From: Archangium primigenium
GTDB taxonomy: Bacteria > Myxococcota > Myxococcia > Myxococcales > Myxococcaceae
DNA length: 64,000 nt
Assembly (NCBI RefSeq): GCF_016904885.1
Contig: NZ_JADWYI010000001.1
Coordinates: 7,621,224-7,685,223 of the forward strand
Direction of reading: 5' to 3'
In this document: positions 35,604 to 42,296 of the stretch, one piece after another
Layout of the letters: each line of letters starts with the position of its first letter
How positions within the stretch are numbered: the stretch's first letter is position 1
Notes under the pieces: generated by a model
The model's input: the letters and a program-made list of their open reading frames with translations, nothing else
Told to the model about the DNA's origin: nothing
Databases searched by the model: none
Made by a program: the position numbers and the translations under genes

Positions 35604-36424
35604 CGCCACCCCCCGACGAGCACGAGGAGCCGTTCGATCTGCTCGCGCCCCTGGATGACCTGCCCGGGCCCGCCCCGAGCCTGTCGCCCGAGAAGGCCGC
35701 GGCGCTGATTCAGGGTGCCCTCGCGGGTGCGTTTCCCGTGGCGCCGGCACCGGCCCCCGCGCTGGCTCCAGCGCCCCCGCCCGTTCGCGCGCGGGTGCCG
35801 CGGAGCGTCTGGGTGATGGGCGCGGGCGTGGCGGTGGTGGGGGCCGTGGTGGCCGTGGGCGTGTGGCGAGGTCGGCAGGAGCCGCCCCGCGTCGCGCCTC
35901 CGCCCCCCGTGGCCGAGGCCCTCCCCGTCCCCCCGCCGCCCGAACCCGCCCCGCCCGTGGCCGTGACCCCCGAGCCCGTGCCGCCCGTGGCCGTGACGCC
36001 CGAGCCCGAGCCCGTCCCGGCGCCCCGCGCCGCCGCCGAGCCCGAGGATCTGCTGCGCCGGGCCAACGAGCGCCGGGCCCAGGGCCAGTGGCGGGCCGCC
36101 GAGACGCTCTACCTGCGGGTCATCCAGGCCTCGCCCGGCTCGGAGTCCGCCTATGTGGCGCTGGTGGCCTCCGGAGGCCTGCGCGTGGAGCACCTGGACG
36201 ATGCCCGCGGCGGCCTGCGCCAGTACCAGCAGGCCCTGCGCCTGCGGGCCCGGGGCGCGTTGAGCGAGGAGGCCCGCCACGGCGTGGCCCGGGCCTGGCG
36301 GGCGCTCGGAGACCCGACCCAGGAGGCGCGGGCCCTGGAGGACTTCCTCGCCGCGCACCCGGACTCCCTGCGCGCCGAGGGGGCCCGACGCCGGTTGAGC
36401 GCGCTGGCCACCGAGAACAAATGA
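35600..36424 (+). CDS. single-pass membrane TPR protein, putative anti-sigma partner
   Basis: 274 residues. A short acidic cytosolic part (about 1-68) precedes one transmembrane helix (VWVMGAGVAVVGAVVAVGVW). A long Pro/Val-rich spacer follows, with a 30-bp tandem repeat at 35951-36010 coding VAVTPEPVPP. TPR-like helices end the protein (LLRRANERRAQGQWRAAETLYLRVIQ, then RHGVARAWRALGDPTQEARALEDFLAAHP). This is the layout of sigma-regulating membrane proteins, though no HHCC zinc anti-sigma motif is present. The anti-sigma role is inferred from operon position. Confidence 0.78.
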   Translation: MTPPPDEHEEPFDLLAPLDDLPGPAPSLSPEKAAALIQGALAGAFPVAPAPAPALAPAPPPVRARVPRSVWVMGAGVAVVGAVVAVGVWRGRQEPPRVAPPPPVAEALPVPPPPEPAPPVAVTPEPVPPVAVTPEPEPVPAPRAAAEPEDLLRRANERRAQGQWRAAETLYLRVIQASPGSESAYVALVASGGLRVEHLDDARGGLRQYQQALRLRARGALSEEARHGVARAWRALGDPTQEARALEDFLAAHPDSLRAEGARRRLSALATENK

Positions 36425-36439
36425 AGTAGCGTGGGGCCC

Positions 36440-37225
36440 ATGCCGCCGGGCCTCCTCCACCGGATTCGACGCGGAGCCGAGCCCTGGCTGGGGCTCGTGC
36501 TGTGCGTGGTCCTCTGGGACGTGGCGCTGGTGCTCACCCAGGTGCGCTGGCTGCCGCGTCCCGCCCAGGTACTGCTCGGGGTGGGGGAACTCCTGCACCG
36601 GGGCGTGCTGTTCAAGCACATCATCGCCTCGCTGTTCCGGGTGACCTGGGGCTTCCTGCTCGCGGTGGGCGTGGCCCTGCCGGTGGGCTTCCTCCTGGGC
36701 TGGAGCGGACGCGCGAGCCGCGCCCTCGCGCCCTATGTCCACCTGCTGCGGCCCATCAGCCCCCTGGCGTGGCTGCCCCTGTCCATCCTCTGGTGGGGCG
36801 TGGGGGACCTGTCCTCCGTCTTCATCATCTTCATCGCCTCCGCGCCGCCGCTCACCCTGGCCGCGATGAACGCCGTGCGCCACGTGCCCGCGGTCTACGT
36901 GAACGCCGGGCGCAACTTCGGCTTGAGCACCCCCCGGCTCTTCCTGCGCATCCTCCTGCCCGCGGCCCTGCCCGAGTTGCTCTCCGGCATGCGCCTGACG
37001 CTGGGGATTTCCTGGCTCGTCGTGGTGGCCGCGGAGATGCTCGCCGTGAACTCTGGACTGGGCTACCTCATCGTGGACTCCCGCAACGCGGGCAACCGGT
37101 ACGACCTCGTGGTCGCGGGCATGCTCTTCATCGGCCTCACCGGCCTGGCGCTCGATCAGGTGATGGCGCGCGGGGCCCGCCAGGTGCTGTCCCGGCGCGA
37201 GCTGCTCGGCGCGGAGGAGCCATGA
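36440..37225 (+). CDS. ABC transporter permease 1 (nitrate/sulfonate/taurine type)
   Basis: 261 residues with six hydrophobic helices. The EAA-loop contact is AGRNFGLSTPRLFLRILLPAALPELLSGMRLTLG, the SsuC/TauC/NrtB signature, followed by ISWLVVVAAEMLAVNSGLGYLIVDSRNAGNRYDLVVAGMLFIG, the typical C-terminal half. A GTG at 36431 is an alternative start. It overlaps the ATPase gene by 4 bp. Two permease genes in this operon differ from each other, suggesting a heterodimeric pore. Confidence 0.92.
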   Translation: MPPGLLHRIRRGAEPWLGLVLCVVLWDVALVLTQVRWLPRPAQVLLGVGELLHRGVLFKHIIASLFRVTWGFLLAVGVALPVGFLLGWSGRASRALAPYVHLLRPISPLAWLPLSILWWGVGDLSSVFIIFIASAPPLTLAAMNAVRHVPAVYVNAGRNFGLSTPRLFLRILLPAALPELLSGMRLTLGISWLVVVAAEMLAVNSGLGYLIVDSRNAGNRYDLVVAGMLFIGLTGLALDQVMARGARQVLSRRELLGAEEP

Positions 37226-37980
37226 GTCGCCCCCTCAAGCTGCGCGTGCGGGGGGTCTCGGTGTCCTATGCCGTGGAGGGCCAGGCGCGGCGGGTGCTCG
37301 CCCCGGTGGACTTCGACTGCCACGAGGGCGAGGTGCTCTGCCTGCTGGGCCCCACGGGGTGTGGCAAGTCCACGCTGCTGCACGTCATCGGCGGCTTCTT
37401 GAAGCCCACCGAGGGCGAGGTGCTCATCGACGGACAACCCGTCACCCGGCCCGACCCCCGGCGCATCCTCGTGACCCAGGAGCGCGGCGTGTTTCCGTGG
37501 CTCACGGTGGAGGAGAACATCGGCTTCGGACTGGCCGACCGGCCCGAGGCCTGGCGGCGGGAGCGGGTCGCGCACTACCTGAAGCTGGTGGGGCTCGAGG
37601 GCTCCGCCCGGGCCTACCCCGCGGAGCTTTCCGGCGGCATGAAGCAGCGGCTCGAGGTGGCGCGGGCCCTGGCGGTCAATCCGGACATGCTCCTGCTCGA
37701 CGAGGCCTTCAGCGCGCTGGACGCCATCACCCGCTACACCCTGCGCCAGGAGCTGCTGCGGCTGTGGACCGCCGAGAAGAAGACCGTCGTCCTGGTGACC
37801 CACGACCTCGACGAGGCGCTCCAGTTGGCGGACCGCGTGCTGGTGCTGTCGGCGCCGCCGGGCCGGCTCCAACGGAGCCTGGACATCGCCATGCCCCACC
37901 CGAGGGATCTCACGTCCCCGGAGTACCTCCAGCACCACCGCCAGCTGCTCGACGAGCTCGGCCTGGCGCACCGGATTTGA
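37222..37980 (+). CDS. ABC transporter ATP-binding protein (SsuB/TauB type)
   Basis: 252 residues. Walker A GPTGCGKST, Q-loop VTQERGVFPWLTVEENIGFGL, signature LSGGMKQR, Walker B MLLLDEAFSALD and H-loop VTHDLDEA are all canonical. The QERGVFPW Q-loop and the DEAF Walker B are typical of nitrate/sulfonate/taurine importers. It is peripheral on the inner membrane, driving import through the two permeases. It lies between them in a tightly packed operon. Confidence 0.95.
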   Translation: MSRPLKLRVRGVSVSYAVEGQARRVLAPVDFDCHEGEVLCLLGPTGCGKSTLLHVIGGFLKPTEGEVLIDGQPVTRPDPRRILVTQERGVFPWLTVEENIGFGLADRPEAWRRERVAHYLKLVGLEGSARAYPAELSGGMKQRLEVARALAVNPDMLLLDEAFSALDAITRYTLRQELLRLWTAEKKTVVLVTHDLDEALQLADRVLVLSAPPGRLQRSLDIAMPHPRDLTSPEYLQHHRQLLDELGLAHRI

Positions 37981-37993
37981 GGAGAGGCTGGCC

Positions 37994-38767
37994 GTGACGC
38001 TCCCGCGAGGACTCCGCGCGCTCCTTCCGCCCGCCGCCGTGGGCGTGCTGCTGCTGCTCGTCTGGCACGCGAGCGTGAAGCTCACCCGGACGACCGTCAT
38101 CCCCACGCCCGCGCAGGTGCTGCTCGGCCTGGAGGAGCTGGCCGTGCGGGGGCGGCTGCTGACCCATGCGCGGGACTCGCTCGGGCGGGTGCTGGCGGGC
38201 TACACGCTCGCGGTGGTGCTCGGCGTGCCCACGGGCCTAGTGATGGGCCTGCACGCGCCCAGCGCGCGCATGGCCGGTCCGGTCACCCAGTTGCTGCGCC
38301 CCATCAGCCCGCTGGCCTGGAGCCCCGTGGCCATCCTCCTGTTCGGCGTGGAGCAGGCGGCCACCGTGTTCCTCATCTTCCTGGCGTCGCTCTTTCCCAT
38401 CGTGGCGTACACCCGCGAGGCCGTGCAGCGCGTGCCGGTGCTCTACCTCCGGGCGGGCCGCAACCTGGGCCTGGGGCCGGGGGCCCTGCTCCGCCGCGTC
38501 ATCTTCCCGGCGAGCCTGCCCTCGGTGCTCACCGGGCTGCGCATCACGCTGGGCGTCGCCTGGCTGGTGGTGGTCGCCGCGGAGATGATTGGCGTGAACT
38601 CGGGCCTGGGCTACCTGCTCATCGACGCGCGCAACGCGGGCAAACGCTACGACCTGGTCGTCGGGAGCATGCTACTCATGGGCGGTATCGGTCTGGTGCT
38701 GGACCTGGCCATGCGCCGGTTGGAACGGGTCCCCGCGGTGCGGTGGGCCTTCACTCGGGAGTCTTGA
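37994..38767 (+). CDS. ABC transporter permease 2 (nitrate/sulfonate/taurine type)
   Basis: 257 residues from a GTG with GGAG upstream. Six hydrophobic segments. The EAA loop AGRNLGLGPGALLRRVIFPASLPSVLTGLRITLG and the C-terminal VAWLVVVAAEMIGVNSGLGYLLIDARNAGKRYDLVVGSMLLMG are the same family as permease 1, but the sequences differ throughout, so this is not a recent duplication. Its stop codon shares one base with the ATG of the substrate-binding gene (TGATG), implying coupled translation. Confidence 0.92.
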   Translation: MTLPRGLRALLPPAAVGVLLLLVWHASVKLTRTTVIPTPAQVLLGLEELAVRGRLLTHARDSLGRVLAGYTLAVVLGVPTGLVMGLHAPSARMAGPVTQLLRPISPLAWSPVAILLFGVEQAATVFLIFLASLFPIVAYTREAVQRVPVLYLRAGRNLGLGPGALLRRVIFPASLPSVLTGLRITLGVAWLVVVAAEMIGVNSGLGYLLIDARNAGKRYDLVVGSMLLMGGIGLVLDLAMRRLERVPAVRWAFTRES

Positions 38768-39867
38768 TGTCGTCCTCGAACCCTCGGACCCGCTCGTCCC
38801 CCCGCGCCCTCCTGGGCGGCGTGCTCCTGTGGACCCTCATCGTGAGCGTGCTCCATCTGGCCTTCAACGTGCGCTGGGACAGCGTGCGCAACGGCCTGCT
38901 GCCGGAGAGCGAGCGTCGGCTCGACGTGGCCTACATCCCCGTCACCTGACACCTCGCGTGTCCGGTGACCGACTACATCGCCCGTCGCTCACTCGATGAG
39001 TACCTGTTCATCCCCCATCTGTTCCAGGGGTTCCCGGAGATCAAGGAGGCGTTGATCTCCAATCGAGTGCAGGCGGGCTTCCTGGTCGCTCCCCTGGCCG
39101 TGGCCCTGCGGTCGCAGGGCGTCCCCATCAAGATCGTGTACCTCGGTCACCGCTACGGCAGCGCGGCGGTGGTCAAGAAGGACGGCCCCGTGCGCGCGGT
39201 GGCCGACCTGAAGGGCAGGACCATGGCCGTGCCCAGCCGCTTCTCGGACGAGCGGCTGCTGTTGTCGCGCGCGTTGGATCAGAACGGGCTCGCGCCGGAG
39301 GACGTGCGGGTCGTGGAGATGACGCCCGCGGACGTGGCGGGCGCGCTCGCGTCCAACGCCATCGACGGGTTCGTCATGGGCGAGCCCTTCCCGTCGCAGG
39401 CGGAGCTGGGGGGCTATGGCCGGGTGCTCTTCCAGGCCGGCGAGTACTGGCCGGACTACATGTCCTGCGTGCTGGTGGTGCGCGACGAGGTCATCGCGCG
39501 GCGGCCCGAGGCGGTGCAGGTGCTGGTGGATGGCATCGCCCGCTCGGGGCTGTGGCTGGACGCGGGCAAGTCCGAGCGAGAGTACGCGGCGGAGTTCGTG
39601 GGGCGCTACTACTACAACCAGCCGCCCTCGCTGTTGAAGTGGGCGCTCACCCAGCCGCTGGACCGCGTGCGCTTCAACCCGCTGAGCCCCCGCCGGGACG
39701 ACTTCGAGCTGGTGCTGCGGCTCATGCGCGAGCACCACCTCATCGACAAGCCCCTGGCCTTCGAGGACTACGTGGACATGCGCTTCGCCGAGGGAGCCGC
39801 CCACGAGACGGCCTGGGACTACCCGGTGGGGCCGGGCCGGTGGGATCCGGACGCGGCGGACGACTGA
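38767..39867 (+). CDS. ABC substrate-binding protein with in-frame TGA at codon 61 (possible selenoprotein)
   Basis: Read through the TGA at 38947-38949, the gene encodes 366 residues. A short basic N-terminus and membrane segment (ALLGGVLLWTLIVSVLHLAF) anchor it. Then comes LDVAYIPVT, the TGA, and H-L-A-C-P-V-T-D-Y, leading into the binding fold (SNRVQAGFLVAPLAVALRSQGVPIKIVYLGH; VVEMTPADVAGALASNAIDGFVMGEPF). This is the NrtA/CmpA/TauA-type binding protein family. The frame is unbroken on both sides and neither frameshift nor insertion is seen. A GTG at 38965 could start the downstream part but has no ribosome site and would remove the membrane anchor and the first binding strand. Recoding (selenocysteine), read-through or a recent nonsense mutation are the options. 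Confidence 0.72.
38941..38973 (+). other. hairpins around the in-frame TGA (possible SECIS region)
   Basis: Two alternative stems. First, GTCACC (38941) pairs with GGTGAC (38964), and inside it GACAC pairs with GTGTC around the 5-nt loop CTCGC; the TGA is within its 5' arm, unlike a known SECIS. Second, GTC-C-GG / CC-GAC at 38960-38973 forms 5 bp with a bulged C and a UGA loop whose start is 16 nt after the TGA, within the range I recall for bacterial SECIS elements and with a G in the loop. Both are predictions by eye. Confidence 0.35.
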
Positions 39868-39874
39868 GCCCGCG

Positions 39875-41011
39875 TCAGCGCGCGCGCAGTTGCTTGACCT
39901 CGCCCCCGTTGGTGACCGTAACCGACACGGGCTGGCCCTTCTTCCAGGCGAGGAACTCCTGCTCCGTCTGGAGCTCGTGGCTCACCGGCGGCTCGCCCTT
40001 CTTCCAGGTGATGCGCAGCGTGTAGTGCTCCTCGCGCTGGAGCCGGTCCTCAGGCCGCGGAGCGAGGTCCGGCCAGCGCGGCGCCTCGCCGTCCTTGCCC
40101 GCGGTCTCCTGGCGCGCCACGTCCTTCCACTGGTACGTGTCGTAGCTGCAGCGCGTGGCGTAGATGGGCTCGTCGCGGTAGCGCGTCTCCTCGTTGCAGT
40201 CCTCATAGGACTCGTCGCAGTAGCGGGTGATGTCCTCGCACACCTCCTCGCGAAAGCCATTGCCCTTGTCCCGGGTGCGGCACTTCTCCTCGGTGCCGCA
40301 CGCCTTCTTGCGCGTCTTCGTCCGGCAGACACGGTGGGTGCCATCGGCCACCTGTCGGCTGCCCCGGCGGCTCTGCACGCAGCCGCGGAGGTTCTGCACG
40401 CCCGCGATCTCCCCGGTGCCGTTGACGGGCATGCGCGCGGGCTGGAGCCGCAGCTCGTCCCGCCACCCCTCCTTCGTCACCGGCGAGAAGCGCTCCTGGG
40501 TGACGGCGCGCTTCCACTCGGTGCCCACGATCTCCCCGGCGTAGTCCTGGGTGCGGGTCATCCACACGCCGTAGACAATCGAGCCGAAGCAGCACAGGAA
40601 CAGGCCGCCCAAGAGCACCCACACGACCTTGGAGACGGGCCCTTTCTTGGCGGGGACGGGGCGGGCCGGGCCCGGAAGCTCCCGCTCCCGCAGGGCCTGG
40701 GCGTCCTGGGAGCGCTCGGCCTTGCACTGCTTGCACCGGGGGTGGTCCCCGCGATTGGAGGCGCCGCAGTAGGCGCAGAACCAGTCCGCCCCCGCGCGCG
40801 CCATGTCCAGGGCCTTCTCGTCGGTCACGCCCTCCCGCCGGGACTTGCCCGTCGCCGCGTCCGTCTCCCCGAAGTCGAACTCGGACTCCGCATCCGTGAG
40901 CTCGCGGGGGTTGTTGCAGGTGGGGCAGCGCTTGTGCCGCGCGGCAATGCCCTTCGTGTCACACGACGAGCAGTTCCACGTGCCCTCGATGATCCGGATG
41001 CGCTTCGTCAT
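39875..41011 (-). CDS. membrane protein with two RanBP2-type zinc fingers
   Basis: 378 residues. Two fingers of the W-x-C-x2-C-x10-C-x2-C type: WNCSSCDTKGIAARHKRCPTC (about 12-32) and WFCAYCGASNRGDHPRCKQC (about 76-95). One transmembrane helix follows (KVVWVLLGGLFLCCFGSIVYGVW, about 127-150). The outer domain is Cys-rich and charged (about 12 Cys between 208 and 290) and ends in a beta-hairpin-like segment (KKGQPVSVTVTNGGEVKQLRAR). Fingers of this kind bind RNA or ubiquitin in eukaryotes and are uncommon in bacteria. The function is unknown. Confidence 0.8.
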   Translation of the reverse strand: MTKRIRIIEGTWNCSSCDTKGIAARHKRCPTCNNPRELTDAESEFDFGETDAATGKSRREGVTDEKALDMARAGADWFCAYCGASNRGDHPRCKQCKAERSQDAQALRERELPGPARPVPAKKGPVSKVVWVLLGGLFLCCFGSIVYGVWMTRTQDYAGEIVGTEWKRAVTQERFSPVTKEGWRDELRLQPARMPVNGTGEIAGVQNLRGCVQSRRGSRQVADGTHRVCRTKTRKKACGTEEKCRTRDKGNGFREEVCEDITRYCDESYEDCNEETRYRDEPIYATRCSYDTYQWKDVARQETAGKDGEAPRWPDLAPRPEDRLQREEHYTLRITWKKGEPPVSHELQTEQEFLAWKKGQPVSVTVTNGGEVKQLRAR

Positions 41012-41020
41012 GGGCGCATC

Positions 41021-42148
41021 CTAATCGGACGCGAGACGTCGGACGGCCTCCGCGAGCCGCTGCTTGAGCTCGGGGTGGGACTCCCGGGCGGCCATGTCCG
41101 CGAGCAGGCCCGAGAGGCCCCGACGCAGCGCGAGGTGGGCCACGAGCTGCCGCACGAGCCCCTCGGGGTGCTCGGAGAACGGCCGCAGGCGCGCCTCGGC
41201 CGAGGCGTTGTCCGCCGCGAGGCCCTCCAGGCACAGCAGCGCGAAGGACAGGCTCGCGGGGGACAGGCCCGGGGTGAGGGCCCGGCTCACGGTGTCCTCC
41301 GTGTCGAAGGGCAGGCCCGTGAGCGCGCCCGCCAGGTCGATGGGAAGGTCTTCCGGATACGTGGAGCCCAGGCGCTGGTTGAGCGCGCGGATCAGCGCGG
41401 ACTGCTGGGCGGGGCGGTAGCGCAGCCGGACGATGAAGAGGCGGACGCCCTCCACGGCGCCCTCGTGGGCCTCGGCGGTGAGGAGCGAGCGCGAGTGCAG
41501 CGACCGGAAGCTGAACGTGGCCCGGTGCGTGGGCGACTGCTCGAGGAAGCGACGGGCCTGGACCCGTCCCGCGGCGCCCCGGGGCAGCGAGTCCATCGCC
41601 GGCTCGTGGGGATAGGCGCTGCCCCAGGCCACGCCATCCAGGAAGGCCGAGTCCTGGTAGCGCGCGTGGAGCTGGAGCAGATCCAACCCCTCCCGCGCAC
41701 CCGTGCCCACGAGGCCCCGCTCGGTGCGCACCAGCGTCTCCTCCGCGGGGGCCGAGGCGAGGAAGTAGGGCGCGAGGGCCTCCTGGAGCGAGGCGACGGA
41801 CTGCCCCGCGGGCAGCCAGAAGAAGGGGGCGTGCAGCGGCGACAGCGCGACCTTCAGCTCGGGGGCGGACTCCGGGTCCAGCAGCAGCCAGGCGCGGGTC
41901 TTCTGGCCCAGGCGCGCGGTGGCCGTCGGCCCCAGGCCCACCGGCAGGTAGCGCTTCGCCAGGGCCCGAGCGGCCGAGAACGCCTCCTCCGACAGATTCT
42001 GGCGCGCGCCCCCCCTGAGGGGGTCGTACTCCTGGAGCAGCTCCCGGCGCCGCGCCTCGGATTCGGCGGGCGAGAACCACTGAACTCCTACCTCCGCGGC
42101 CTTGGGATCCTTCTTCAGGGCGTCGAACCACCGGGGGGTCACAGTCAC
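41021..42148 (-). CDS. hypothetical protein
   Basis: About 375 residues if started at the GTG at 42148 (VTVTPRWFDALKKDPK); a second GTG two codons in and an ATG at 42211 are also possible. No signal peptide or membrane helix. The C-terminal 110 residues show short repeating helices (HPEGLVRQLVAHLALRRGLSGLLADMAARESHPELKQRLAEAVRRLAS) reminiscent of HEAT repeats. The central part contains a long region with many Leu/Ala and no known motif. It is co-directional with the zinc-finger gene, 9 bp upstream of its start, and probably in the same transcript. I do not recognise it. Confidence 0.6.
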   Translation of the reverse strand: MTVTPRWFDALKKDPKAAEVGVQWFSPAESEARRRELLQEYDPLRGGARQNLSEEAFSAARALAKRYLPVGLGPTATARLGQKTRAWLLLDPESAPELKVALSPLHAPFFWLPAGQSVASLQEALAPYFLASAPAEETLVRTERGLVGTGAREGLDLLQLHARYQDSAFLDGVAWGSAYPHEPAMDSLPRGAAGRVQARRFLEQSPTHRATFSFRSLHSRSLLTAEAHEGAVEGVRLFIVRLRYRPAQQSALIRALNQRLGSTYPEDLPIDLAGALTGLPFDTEDTVSRALTPGLSPASLSFALLCLEGLAADNASAEARLRPFSEHPEGLVRQLVAHLALRRGLSGLLADMAARESHPELKQRLAEAVRRLASD

Positions 42149-42296
42149 CCCGGGGTTGTAGCACGGACGCGCCCGGTATCCCCTGAACCCATGAAATCCG
42201 CTAATCGGCAAATTCCCGGACTAATAAGTTCTTGCCGCTAAACAGGAAAACGGACTAAGGCGCTCGACCGTTCCCCTTACCCCACGAGGAAGCCCC

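Noticed and set aside
38941-38969. The longer TGA-containing hairpin as a standard SECIS
   Set aside because: Its loop starts 3 nt after the TGA and the TGA itself is paired, unlike known bacterial SECIS. It may arise from the duplicated Pro-Val-Thr coding sequence.
38965-39867. Downstream part of the binding-protein gene as an independent gene starting at GTG
   Set aside because: No purine-rich ribosome site precedes it and it would lack the membrane anchor and first beta-strand of the binding fold. The upstream 60 codons continue the same protein.
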